Shown: piece by piece, positions 52,224 to 60,406 of the stretch
Position numbering within the stretch: position 1 is the first letter of the stretch
Layout: the number at the start of each line of letters is the position of its first letter
Source: a bacterium
GTDB taxonomy: Bacteria > Armatimonadota > Fimbriimonadia > Fimbriimonadales > Fimbriimonadaceae
Direction of reading: 5' to 3'
NCBI GenBank assembly: GCA_027485645.1
Contig: JAIXQR010000003.1
Span: forward strand, 434,001-498,000
DNA length: 64,000 nt
Notes under the pieces: model-generated
What the model saw: the letters and a program-made list of their open reading frames with translations, nothing else
The model's database searches: none
What the model was told of the DNA's origin: nothing
Made by a program: the position numbers and the translations under genes

Positions 52224-53282
52224 ATGCCAACGCGCCAACCCACCGACGACCTCCGCATCAGCGCAACCCGACCGCTGATTCCACCCGCCATCTTGATCGA
52301 AGAGCTTCCGCTCACCGATGCGATGACGGAGCTCATTAGCTCGACTAGAAAGAGCATCAGCCGCATCATCTCGGGTGAGGACAACCGCCAGTTGGTTATC
52401 GTCGGGCCATGCAGCATTCATGACCTCGAATCTGCCGAGGAGTACGGCCATCAGCTTAAAGCCCTTGCCGACAAGTTCTCAAACGAGCTCCTGATCGTCA
52501 TGCGCGCTTACTTTGAGAAGCCTCGGAGCACGGTTGGCTGGAAGGGGTACATCAACGATCCAGACCTGGACGAGAGCTTCCACATCAACAAGGGATTGCG
52601 GGGCGCCCGGAGCCTCTTGGTGAAGCTCAACGGAATGGGGCTGCCGACTGCATCTGAGTTCTTGGATCTCCAGATTCCCCAGCACATTTCGGACTTGACG
52701 ACTTGGATTGCCATCGGCGCGCGAACGACCGAAAGTCAGGTTCACCGCGAGTTGGCGTCGGGTGTCAGTATGCCGGTCGGGTTTAAGAACACCACGGATG
52801 GCAACTTGCAGGCCGCAGTTGACGCCGTGATGGCGGCGCGAAGGTCGCACTGGTTCCCGAGCGTCACGAAGGACTCGGTGGGCGCGATTTTCCAAACCAC
52901 GGGCAACAAGGACGGGCATGTGATCTTGCGCGGCGGTTCGCGGTCGGGGCCGAACTTCGATTCCGCAAGCGTCAAGGCAGCATGTGAACTGCTGGCGAAA
53001 AACGGTTTGCCAGAGCGTGTGATGATCGACTGCAGCCACGGCAACTCGAGCAAGGATTTTCGAAAGCAAAGCGGCGTCCTCCGCGACGTCGCGGAGCAGA
53101 TTCGATCCGGGTCGCGCTCGGTGCTCGGCGTGATGATCGAAAGCCACCTTGTGGAGGGTCGACAAGACGCAAAGCCGGGGGTTCCGCTGGTTTATGGGCA
53201 GAGCATTACCGACGCCTGCATCGGACTTTCCGAGACCGAAACGCTGCTGGGCGAGCTTGCTGCGGCAGTTTCAGGTTCCTAA
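52224..53282 (+). CDS. aroF: 3-deoxy-7-phosphoheptulonate (DAHP) synthase, class I
   Basis: 352 aa from ATG 52224, matching E. coli AroG/F/H length (350). First step of the shikimate route: phosphoenolpyruvate + erythrose 4-phosphate. Signatures: TDDLRISATRPLIPP at the N-terminus, VIVGPCSIHDLESAEEYG, the KPRSTVGWKG-like segment (EKPRSTVGWKGYINDPDLDE), and DCSHGNSSKDFRKQ with a metal-site His. The ATG at 52143 would add 27 residues and would begin inside the M16 start region, so it is less likely. AroF/G/H cannot be told apart; the gene symbol is a class label. Confidence 0.92.
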   Translation: MPTRQPTDDLRISATRPLIPPAILIEELPLTDAMTELISSTRKSISRIISGEDNRQLVIVGPCSIHDLESAEEYGHQLKALADKFSNELLIVMRAYFEKPRSTVGWKGYINDPDLDESFHINKGLRGARSLLVKLNGMGLPTASEFLDLQIPQHISDLTTWIAIGARTTESQVHRELASGVSMPVGFKNTTDGNLQAAVDAVMAARRSHWFPSVTKDSVGAIFQTTGNKDGHVILRGGSRSGPNFDSASVKAACELLAKNGLPERVMIDCSHGNSSKDFRKQSGVLRDVAEQIRSGSRSVLGVMIESHLVEGRQDAKPGVPLVYGQSITDACIGLSETETLLGELAAAVSGS

Positions 53283-53343
53283 ACTGCTTAGCTCAGACTT
53301 TGCGGGGTAGCAAACATATGCCATTTGGTGCAGACTATGCTCC

Positions 53344-54024
53344 GTGGATCTAGGTCGATGTCCGAAGTGCGGCGATGCTTGGGCGCGAGGTGCAGAGAAA
53401 TGTCGAAAGTGCGGTTACACCGCCATCGGTGCTGGCCTGGCGAAATTGCCCAAGAAGAAGCGCATTCCGGCACCAAAGTATGAGGAGCCGGGGGCTTGGA
53501 CGCCGTTTCTGGCATTTACCTTCGGTTTTCTTGCTCTCGGATACACGGCCTATGCCCAGCCGTGGAAAGACGGCTTCACGAAGCTGAAGGCTCAATTAGG
53601 CATTGCTTCGGAACCTGGCATTGTCGGCGAGTGGGAAGTCAATCGGATCATCTATCCGCCCACGCCCGAGACCACGATGGGAATTCGCGAAGAGACCATT
53701 AAGGGTCTGTTCACCTTTGCCAAAAACGAAACGTTCAAGGCGAACATTCTCGTACGCCCCTCCCCGGTGAAGGCCGAAGGGAAGTACAAGTTGCTCGCTG
53801 GCAAGCTCGCGGTTCGGTCGGTCTCGGCTTCGCCGGCCAACAGTTTCCCCGCCGATGTTGACTGCACGGTGAATTTTGTGACGGAAGATCAGGTCGTTGC
53901 GACGTTCCCGAACGCGACCGCGCTGTTCATGAACCGAACTCGCGGGATCGAGAATGCGGCCAAGGTCATGGGCTACAAGATTTCGGGCGAAGCCATGAAG
54001 CGCGTTCCGGAGGATGAACCATGA
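53344..54024 (+). CDS. Zinc-ribbon membrane protein of unknown function
   Basis: 226 aa with a GTG start. A C-x2-C-x11-C-x2-C zinc ribbon (CPKCGDAWARGAEKCRKCG, about 6-24) is followed by one hydrophobic segment (about 50-66, FLAFTFGFLALGYTAYA) and a beta-rich domain of about 150 residues (GEWEVNRIIYPP; FTFAKNETFKANILVRP). The C-terminal domain resembles small lipocalin-like extracellular domains, but I do not name it. The stop overlaps the start of the pseudopilin gene (ATGA), so the two are coupled. Confidence 0.72.
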   Translation: MDLGRCPKCGDAWARGAEKCRKCGYTAIGAGLAKLPKKKRIPAPKYEEPGAWTPFLAFTFGFLALGYTAYAQPWKDGFTKLKAQLGIASEPGIVGEWEVNRIIYPPTPETTMGIREETIKGLFTFAKNETFKANILVRPSPVKAEGKYKLLAGKLAVRSVSASPANSFPADVDCTVNFVTEDQVVATFPNATALFMNRTRGIENAAKVMGYKISGEAMKRVPEDEP

Positions 54025-54797
54025 GACGCGCCTTCACGTTGTTGGAAGTCTTGCTCGCGATCGGCATCATTGCGCTGCTTGCAGCGATTCTTTTGCCGGT
54101 AATCAACGGGGCCAAGGTCGGCGGCCAAGTGACGGCGGCCATTTCAAACGCGAAGCAACTTACTGAAGCGGCCTTGCTGTATTCTGCGGATGTGGACGGC
54201 AATGCACCGCCTTCTACGGCTTACAACAAGAAGGAAGCCTTAAGAAAGGTCTGGCCGGAGATGCTGAAGCAGTACGTCAAGTCGGACGCCTTGCTGACTG
54301 CACCTGGTGCGGCGCCGGTCCCGAGCCGACGCTACAGCGATCGTGGCTACCTCAGCTGGGGCCTGAATGCCGATACGGCGGTCAATTCATCTGGCTGTCA
54401 GGGCGTTTCGCCCGATGGCGTTCCGTGCGAGGGGTACCGAAAAGCCCTGAACCTGGATGTGTTGCCGAGCAACTCGGTGCTCTTCGCCACCACGCCCGGC
54501 GGAGATCCAGAACAGCGTTACTGTGGGCACGAGTTCGAGCCCAACAACGGAACCCGCGAACTGGACGATGCCTCGATGTCGCCGCCTTTGGTCTCCGATA
54601 AGGATTTGGTGAAAGTCCTCCCGATGCTTCCATGCACTGCTTTGCGGCCGGTCTACGCCCGATATGGCAGTACCGGACAGGACGATGGGCGGGCTGTCCT
54701 CGGCCTGCTCGATGGCAGTGCCAAGGCGTTCACTTCAAAGCAATTGTCGGCGGGCACCGCGAAGCTGGTTTGGCGCTTGAGACGAGCTAAGGGATGA
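54021..54797 (+). CDS. Type IV pilin-like (pseudopilin) protein
   Basis: 258 aa. The N-terminus MRRAFTLLEVLLAIGIIALL is a prepilin signal with cleavage after A4, F at +1 and Glu at +5, running to AAILLPVINGAKVGG. The head has AISNAKQLTEAALLYSADVD, resembling the N-terminal helix extension of DUF1559 pilins, and ends in a basic tail (VWRLRRAKG). It is coupled to the zinc-ribbon protein upstream. A third pseudopilin with no secretion machinery nearby. Confidence 0.85.
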   Translation: MRRAFTLLEVLLAIGIIALLAAILLPVINGAKVGGQVTAAISNAKQLTEAALLYSADVDGNAPPSTAYNKKEALRKVWPEMLKQYVKSDALLTAPGAAPVPSRRYSDRGYLSWGLNADTAVNSSGCQGVSPDGVPCEGYRKALNLDVLPSNSVLFATTPGGDPEQRYCGHEFEPNNGTRELDDASMSPPLVSDKDLVKVLPMLPCTALRPVYARYGSTGQDDGRAVLGLLDGSAKAFTSKQLSAGTAKLVWRLRRAKG

Positions 54798-54811
54798 ACA
54801 AAAAACGCGCC

Positions 54812-54845
54812 CTTATTTTTGTCGAAAGGTGTGACACCAAAAATG
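54812..54845. repeat. Nested inverted repeats after the pseudopilin gene
   Basis: ATTTTTG and CAAAAAT flank an inner GGTGT-G-ACACC. The structure lies between the 54021 gene and the small 54886 gene. It could terminate transcription on either strand or act as an operator. Confidence 0.35.
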
Positions 54846-54873
54846 GGCACCCAACAATTCCGGTTGGCAGGAC

Positions 54874-54879
54874 TAGTAT
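54874..54879 (+). promoter_or_regulatory. -10-like box TAGTAT before the small 54886 gene
   Basis: TAGTAT is 6 nt before the GTG at 54886; this is the main support for the small gene. Confidence 0.45.
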
Positions 54880-54885
54880 AAGAGT

Positions 54886-55089
54886 GTGAGTTATCCCCAC
54901 CGTTCTGAATCGTACGAAGGGGTTTACGAGGTCGCCAATGCGGACAGCCCGCTGTTCGTTTTCCCGGTAAATGTTGGCGACGTCCGGCGGGAATCTGACC
55001 TTTCGTTTGACACACATGAGTTGCTCGAATCAGGCGCAATCCGACTTATCGGGTTTGTTCGCCGAGAGCCAACGCTTCGCGCCGCGTAA
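54886..55089 (+). CDS. Small acidic protein of unknown function
   Basis: 67 aa with a GTG start. No signal peptide or membrane segment; it is acidic and beta-like (SPLFVFPVNVGDVRRESD; GAIRLIGFVRREP). It is supported by the box before the GTG and by lying in an otherwise empty gap between a pilin gene and ileS. No family recognised; it may also be a spurious frame. Confidence 0.45.
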   Translation: MSYPHRSESYEGVYEVANADSPLFVFPVNVGDVRRESDLSFDTHELLESGAIRLIGFVRREPTLRAA

Positions 55090-55154
55090 GTTGGCGCAAT
55101 CGACCCGACGCTCCGCTGTGTCGGTGAAAGTCCGGTCATCACCGGCCTCGCCGG

Positions 55155-55160
55155 TACAAT
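55155..55160 (+). promoter_or_regulatory. -10-like box TACAAT before ileS
   Basis: TACAAT is 9 nt before the ATG at 55170. Confidence 0.5.
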
Positions 55161-55169
55161 CCTAAGTCC

Positions 55170-57968
55170 ATGGATTTGCGGAGCACTCTCCAACTACCTG
55201 ACGCTGAATCTACGATTCCGATGAAGGCCAACTTGCCTACCCTGGAGCCGTCAATTCTGGCGATTTGGGAGGAGCGCGGTCTGTATGCCCAGATTCTTGA
55301 AAGTCGGGTCGGTGCGCCCAGCTACGTGCTTCACGATGGCCCGCCGTACACGAACAGCCCGATCCACTTGGGAACCGCGCTAAACAAGATCCTCAAGGAT
55401 TTCACGGTCAAAAGCCGCACGATGATGGGCTTTCGCGCACCGTACGTGCCCGGATTCGACAGTCACGGCCTTCCGATCGAACTTGCGGTAACCAAGAAAC
55501 TGGCCGCAAAGAAGGAAACCGTCACCGGTTCGGCATTGCGTACCGCTTGCCGAGAACACGCATACGAGTACATTAAGATCCAGTCGGAGCAGTTTGAGCG
55601 ACTCGGCGTTCTTGGCCTTTGGAAGCACCCTTACGCGACGCTGGATTACACCTACGAAGCGGAACTCGTGCGGACTTTCAAGAAGCTGGTTGAAGGCGGT
55701 CATATCTACAAAGGACTTCGCCCGACACTGTGGAGCCCGACTTCACAAACGGCCCTCGCCGATACGGAGATCGTCTACCACGATCACGTTTCGACTTCGA
55801 TCTACGTGCGGTTCGCTCTTCGACACGACCCGAACCAGATCTTTAGCGAATTCCCGAACCTGTACACGATCATCTGGACGACGACGCCTTGGACGATCCC
55901 GTCCAACCTTGCGGTGGCTTTTCACCCGCAACTCGATTACGCGATCGTCAAGGTGGGCGAGGATCATTATCTGATCGTTTCGGCCTTGGTTGAGCGGATC
56001 GCCGAGAAGCTCGGATGGACGGATTTTGAAGTGGTTGCCACGCGCGAAGGCATCAACTTTGACCACATGACCTTTAGTCACCCGATCTTTGATCGAAATT
56101 CGCTCGCGGTCATGGCCGAGTACGTGACGACGGAAGACGGTACGGGCGTGGTCCACACGGCGCCGTCGCACGGTCGTGACGACTTTTACACCGGCCAGAA
56201 GTACGGCCTTCCGGTCCCTAACACGGTCGATGGCAAAGGCGTTCTGACGTCGGAAGCCGGTGAATTCGCCGGTACCTACTACAAAGACTGCGACACCGTG
56301 GTGGTGGATCGACTAAAAGAAGTCGGCGCGCTGCTTAAGAGCGAGCCGTACCACCACACCTATCCATATGCGGAGCGCGATGGCAAGCCGGTGATCTTCC
56401 GCGCCACCGAGCAGTGGTTCCTCAGCATCGACCCGATTCGGGAGCAGATGCTGGAGGAAATCCAAGGCGTTCAGTGGGTGCCGCCGGTGGGACAGAACCG
56501 AATTGAAGCGATGGTCCGAAACCGCCCGGACTGGTGCATTTCGCGCCAGCGACCATGGGGAGTCGGTATTCCGGTGTTCTACGGCAAGGAATCGCGAGTG
56601 CCGGTACTTGATCCAGAAGCGATCGAAGCGGTTGCCCGCCTCGTAGAAGCGCGGGGATCGGACGCTTGGTTCGAAGTCGATGCGAAGGACATCTTGCCTG
56701 AAGGCTACGTTCATCCAGAGACCGGCGAAACCGAATTTGAGAAGGAAACCGACACGCTCGACGTGTGGTTCGACTCTGGCTCGTCGTCCTTGGTGACTCT
56801 GGATTCTCAGGTGACCCCAGAATGGAAGACACAAGGCCTGCATTGGCCAGCAGACGTCTACTTTGAAGGTTCGGACCAGCACCGCGGTTGGTTCAACACC
56901 TCGCTAATCCTTGGCACCGCGATCAAGGGTGCGGCACCGTACCGCACGGTTGTCACCCACGGCTTCGTCACGGACAGTGAGGGACGAAAGATGTCGAAGA
57001 GCCTCGGCAACGTGATCGAGCCGATGGGAGCCGCGAACCAGTACGGCGCGGACATCCTTCGCTACTGGGTGGCGAGCGTGGACTATCAATCCGACGTTCC
57101 TTGCTCCGATGCCCTGCTCAAGCAGATTGGAGACAGCTATCGAAACGTTCGAAACACCCTTCGATTCTTGTTGAGCAGCGCGGCGGGATATGACGCCACC
57201 AGCGAAGGGCCGATGTCCGAAGGTTCTTGGGCAGATTTGGACGAATGGGTCCGCGAGCAGGCGGACCTCTTGGCGGCCGATTGCGTTCAGAAGTACGACG
57301 CATTTGACTTCGGCGGCGTGATCAATGCGATCCATAACTTCTGCCGCGAAGAGCTTTCGAAGTTCTATCTGGACGCGATCAAGGACCGGATGTACTGCGA
57401 TGGCGTGAACTGGCCGAGCCGACGCTCTGGGCAGGCGACCTGCTTGTACGTTCTCAACCAACTTTTGACTTTGGTCGCGCCGATCTTGGCGTTTACGGCG
57501 GAAGAAACATGGATGAAGATGCGAGACCTTGGTTTGCACGCATCCGAGAGTTCGATTCACACCGAGCGATTCCGCTCGCCGAGTCCCGAACGCATGCAAG
57601 AGATCGAAGGTTCGCAACTCCAGGCACGGTTCGAAAGCCTACGTGGACTCCGAGACACGGTCAATGCCGCGTTTGAGCAGTACAAGGGTACGGATGGCAT
57701 TAAGAACAGCCAAGATGCGATCGTTCGGCTGACCTTGCCTGCGGACACGTTTGGAGTCATGAGCTCGTTCTCGATCAGCGACTTGGCAAACTACTTCCGC
57801 GTCAGCTGGGTTGAGCTCACGCTCGGCGAGCCGGCGATTTCGTTCGCACCGTCGACCTATCCCGAGTGCGCGCGCAGCCGACTGCGCCGACCCGACGTGA
57901 CGAGCATCTCCATCGAGCGGGAGGAGTTTCTGCTTTCCGATCGGGACCGGCAGGTGCTGGGCGTTTGA
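55170..57968 (+). CDS. ileS: Isoleucyl-tRNA synthetase
   Basis: 932 aa. It charges tRNA(Ile). The HIGH-like motif HLGT is at 66-69 (NSPIHLGTALNKIL), the editing domain segment TTPWTIPSNLAVAF is seen and KMSKS is at 607-611 (GRKMSKSLGN). The C-terminal domain, where IleRS normally has a zinc finger with two CxxC pairs, reads YPECARSRLRRPDV and then FLLSDRDRQVL, so only C900 of the four expected cysteines is retained. The ileS stop is overlapped by the lspA start. Confidence 0.96.
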   Translation: MDLRSTLQLPDAESTIPMKANLPTLEPSILAIWEERGLYAQILESRVGAPSYVLHDGPPYTNSPIHLGTALNKILKDFTVKSRTMMGFRAPYVPGFDSHGLPIELAVTKKLAAKKETVTGSALRTACREHAYEYIKIQSEQFERLGVLGLWKHPYATLDYTYEAELVRTFKKLVEGGHIYKGLRPTLWSPTSQTALADTEIVYHDHVSTSIYVRFALRHDPNQIFSEFPNLYTIIWTTTPWTIPSNLAVAFHPQLDYAIVKVGEDHYLIVSALVERIAEKLGWTDFEVVATREGINFDHMTFSHPIFDRNSLAVMAEYVTTEDGTGVVHTAPSHGRDDFYTGQKYGLPVPNTVDGKGVLTSEAGEFAGTYYKDCDTVVVDRLKEVGALLKSEPYHHTYPYAERDGKPVIFRATEQWFLSIDPIREQMLEEIQGVQWVPPVGQNRIEAMVRNRPDWCISRQRPWGVGIPVFYGKESRVPVLDPEAIEAVARLVEARGSDAWFEVDAKDILPEGYVHPETGETEFEKETDTLDVWFDSGSSSLVTLDSQVTPEWKTQGLHWPADVYFEGSDQHRGWFNTSLILGTAIKGAAPYRTVVTHGFVTDSEGRKMSKSLGNVIEPMGAANQYGADILRYWVASVDYQSDVPCSDALLKQIGDSYRNVRNTLRFLLSSAAGYDATSEGPMSEGSWADLDEWVREQADLLAADCVQKYDAFDFGGVINAIHNFCREELSKFYLDAIKDRMYCDGVNWPSRRSGQATCLYVLNQLLTLVAPILAFTAEETWMKMRDLGLHASESSIHTERFRSPSPERMQEIEGSQLQARFESLRGLRDTVNAAFEQYKGTDGIKNSQDAIVRLTLPADTFGVMSSFSISDLANYFRVSWVELTLGEPAISFAPSTYPECARSRLRRPDVTSISIEREEFLLSDRDRQVLGV

Positions 57969-58474
57969 AGGGGCCGGTGCTGTTTTGGTCCGTCTTTGTG
58001 ACCGGCATTTTGGCGGATCAGGGCGTGAAAGCGTGGGTGCGGGACGCGATTCCGCAACAGGGCAGCCTTGGTGGTAAGCCTTGGCCGGGGATTTTTGAGA
58101 TCACCCTGACCTACAACGAAGGGATCGCCTTCGGGATGTTTCAGGGTGCCGGCGTCTTCATGTCGCCAGTAGCGCTGATCATTGCCGGAATGGCCGCCGT
58201 ACACAGCCATCGCCACGCGAGCGAGCCGAAGCTGCTGCACTGGACGATGGGGCTGTTTGCCGCCGGTGCAATTGGGAATCTGATTGATCGTTTGGCTTTC
58301 GGAAAGGTGACCGACATGTTCTGGTTTCGGCTCATCAACTTTCCGGTCTTTAACGTTGCTGACTCGTTGATTACGGTCGGCACGTTCCTGCTTATCTTGA
58401 CCGCGTTTTTGAATCCTTCAGACGAAAAGAAACCCGTCCTGGCAGAGCCAGAACGGGATCAGGATTCGAACTAA
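57965..58474 (+). CDS. lspA: Lipoprotein signal peptidase
   Basis: 169 aa from TTG 57965 (GTG 57977 is an alternative). It cuts the diacylated lipoprotein signal in the inner membrane. Four hydrophobic segments and the catalytic Asp pair are visible: GAIGNLIDRLAF (D in NLIDR) and FNVADSLITVG (D in ADS). A reading from 57866 extends into ileS and is rejected. The TTGA overlap with the ileS stop suggests translational coupling; ileS-lspA pairs are common. Confidence 0.92.
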   Translation: MKGPVLFWSVFVTGILADQGVKAWVRDAIPQQGSLGGKPWPGIFEITLTYNEGIAFGMFQGAGVFMSPVALIIAGMAAVHSHRHASEPKLLHWTMGLFAAGAIGNLIDRLAFGKVTDMFWFRLINFPVFNVADSLITVGTFLLILTAFLNPSDEKKPVLAEPERDQDSN

Positions 58475-58475
58475 C

Positions 58476-59804
58476 TTACGATGTTGCCGTAAGGGCGTCG
58501 TCTAGACCGTAACCACTTTCGCCGTGGGTACTGGAGTCGAGACCATCGTTCTCACTGGATTCCGAAACGCGGAGGCCAATGGTGGCATCTACGAGCTTGC
58601 CGAGAATGAGCGAGGCGACGAAGACGAAGACACCCACGCCACCAACGGCGGCGAGCTGCTTCATGATCAGGCTCATGCGGCCGGTTTCGAGCAGGGGCTC
58701 GACCATTGCCTTGTTGACTACTGGAGATGCGAATACGCCGGTAAGGACGGCACCCAGCAATCCGCCGATGCCGTGGATTCCTACAACGTCAAGCGCGTCG
58801 TCGTAGCCGAGCTTGTGCTTCAGCGAGATGCCGTAGAAGCAGACCACTCCGGCGAGAACGCCCATGATGATTGACGAGGTGATGTCGACAAAGCCCGCAG
58901 CGGGCGTGATGACGACCAATCCAGCAACGAGGCCAGAAGCGCCACCGATGGCGGTGCTCTTTCCGGTCTTGATGCGTTCGGCGACGAGCCAAGCAACCAT
59001 TCCGGCTGCCGCGGCAAGATGAGTCACGAGGAACGCCTGGACGGCGATGTCGTTCATGGCAAGGGCGGAACCGGCGTTGAAGCCGAACCATCCGAACCAG
59101 AGAAGACCAGCACCGAGCAAGGTGATGGTGATGTTGTTAGGTGGTGGGGTAAGCGACTTTCGCTGACCGATGATGAGAACCAGAGCAAGAGCCGAAACTC
59201 CGCTGGCAAGGTGAACAACGGTGCCGCCCGCAAAGTCGAGGGCGCCCATCTTGAAGAGCCAACCGTCGGCGTTCCAAACCCAGCACGCGATTGGGGAGTA
59301 AACGAAAATGCTCCAAAGGATCATGAACACCAGATAGCCACGGAACCGAGCACGCTCGGCGATGGCGCCCGAAATGAGGGCCGGCGTGATGATCGCGAAC
59401 TTCATCTGGAAGAGCATGAAGAGGGCCGCAGGAATAGTCTGCGTGCCGTACGGCGTGGTGACGGACACGTTTTGTCCCATCACGTAGTCGAATCCGCCGA
59501 TGAATCCGTTCGGGGCTTTGCCGAAGGCGAGTGAATAGCCAATGACGACCCAGATGATGCTGACGACACCCATCATGAGGAAACTCATGAGCATCGTGTT
59601 CAACACGTTCTTTTTGTGGACCAATCCGCCGTAGAACAAGGCAAGCGCGGGGGTCATGAGCAACACCAATGCAGTGCTGATGATCATGAAGGCGCTGTCG
59701 GCCTTGTCGATGGCGGGAGGAGCTGCCGCTGCAGCATCCTGGGCGAAGGCGAGGGTTGACGCGATAGAAAGTAAGCTAATTAAGGCAGGTTTGAAAGCCC
59801 GCAT
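58476..59804 (-). CDS. amtB: Ammonium transporter (AmtB family)
   Basis: 442 aa. A signal segment (ISLLSIASTLAFAQ) and eleven transmembrane helices, with ALALFYGGLVHKKNVLN near the N-terminus, DFAGGTVVHLASG with the channel His, and ICGLLG-like GIHGIGGLLGAVLTG with a second His pair. It takes up ammonium. Its PII partner (glnK), usually adjacent, is absent here. It has a strong standard promoter (-35/-10) and an AGGAGG ribosome site before the ATG, unlike most genes in this window. Confidence 0.95.
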   Translation of the reverse strand: MRAFKPALISLLSIASTLAFAQDAAAAAPPAIDKADSAFMIISTALVLLMTPALALFYGGLVHKKNVLNTMLMSFLMMGVVSIIWVVIGYSLAFGKAPNGFIGGFDYVMGQNVSVTTPYGTQTIPAALFMLFQMKFAIITPALISGAIAERARFRGYLVFMILWSIFVYSPIACWVWNADGWLFKMGALDFAGGTVVHLASGVSALALVLIIGQRKSLTPPPNNITITLLGAGLLWFGWFGFNAGSALAMNDIAVQAFLVTHLAAAAGMVAWLVAERIKTGKSTAIGGASGLVAGLVVITPAAGFVDITSSIIMGVLAGVVCFYGISLKHKLGYDDALDVVGIHGIGGLLGAVLTGVFASPVVNKAMVEPLLETGRMSLIMKQLAAVGGVGVFVFVASLILGKLVDATIGLRVSESSENDGLDSSTHGESGYGLDDALTATS

Positions 59805-59842
59805 TGAATCCTCCTGATTTCCACGCCTTTGGGGAATGCGGG

Positions 59843-59871
59843 ATTATACGACGAAAGTTTCGAATTGTTAA
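59843..59871 (-). promoter_or_regulatory. Sigma-70-type promoter of amtB
   Basis: On the minus strand TTAACA (59866-59871) and TATAAT (59843-59848) are separated by 17 bp. A leader of about 30 nt with AGGAGG follows. Confidence 0.75.
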
Positions 59872-60323
59872 AACTTTGTCTTCGAATCGATCGTTACCCG
59901 GCAAATTCGCCAGTCTTCGAGGATTTCGGCACCCTGAGACCGGTAAAAATCGATCGCCGTCTGGTTCCAATCGAGAACCGACCACTCGACCCGGCCGTAG
60001 TTTTTCGCTTCGGCTCGTTGAAACAGATCGTGCAAAAGGGCCTTCCCAACGCCCTTTCCGCGATGACTTGGGGACACGTACAGGTCTTCCAGATAGATGC
60101 CCGGTTTGGTTCGAAAGGTGCTGTAGTTTGTGAACCAAAGGGTGTAGCCGATGATCTCGTCCCCCTCCAATGCGACTGTGCTTTGGAACGATTGTTCGAA
60201 GTCTCGGTTGAGTTGCTCCAGTGAGCCGTCGACTTTGTGGAGGAGCTTTTCATAGTCGGCGAGCTCAAGGATGAGCTCCCAAATTCGGGGCAAGTCTTCT
60301 CGAAGGGCAGGTCGAATGGTCAT
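59868..60323 (-). CDS. GNAT-family N-acetyltransferase
   Basis: 151 aa from ATG 60323, which removes a 13-residue extension of unlikely origin. Acetyl-CoA binding signature: GIYLEDLYVSPSHRGKGVGKALL (V-x-x-x-x-R-G-x-G/A), preceded by EIIGYTLWFTNY and followed by VEWSVLDWNQTAIDFYRSQGA. This matches diamine/thialysine (SAT-like) acetyltransferases, which have similar DWN..A..FY and LEDLYV patterns. The acceptor is probably a polyamine or a related amine. The amtB promoter lies at its 3' end. Confidence 0.87.
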   Translation of the reverse strand: MTIRPALREDLPRIWELILELADYEKLLHKVDGSLEQLNRDFEQSFQSTVALEGDEIIGYTLWFTNYSTFRTKPGIYLEDLYVSPSHRGKGVGKALLHDLFQRAEAKNYGRVEWSVLDWNQTAIDFYRSQGAEILEDWRICRVTIDSKTKF

Positions 60324-60406
60324 GGATCTAAAGGCACTTTGGCCAGCTGGAAAAGTTATCACTCAAAAAACTCCGATATGTGAGCGATAACTGGTCCAGA
60401 AATCGC

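Noticed and set aside
54888-54897. TTATCCCCA as a DnaA box and possible origin
   Set aside because: A single imperfect box inside a small gene, far from dnaA, with no AT-rich unwinding element.
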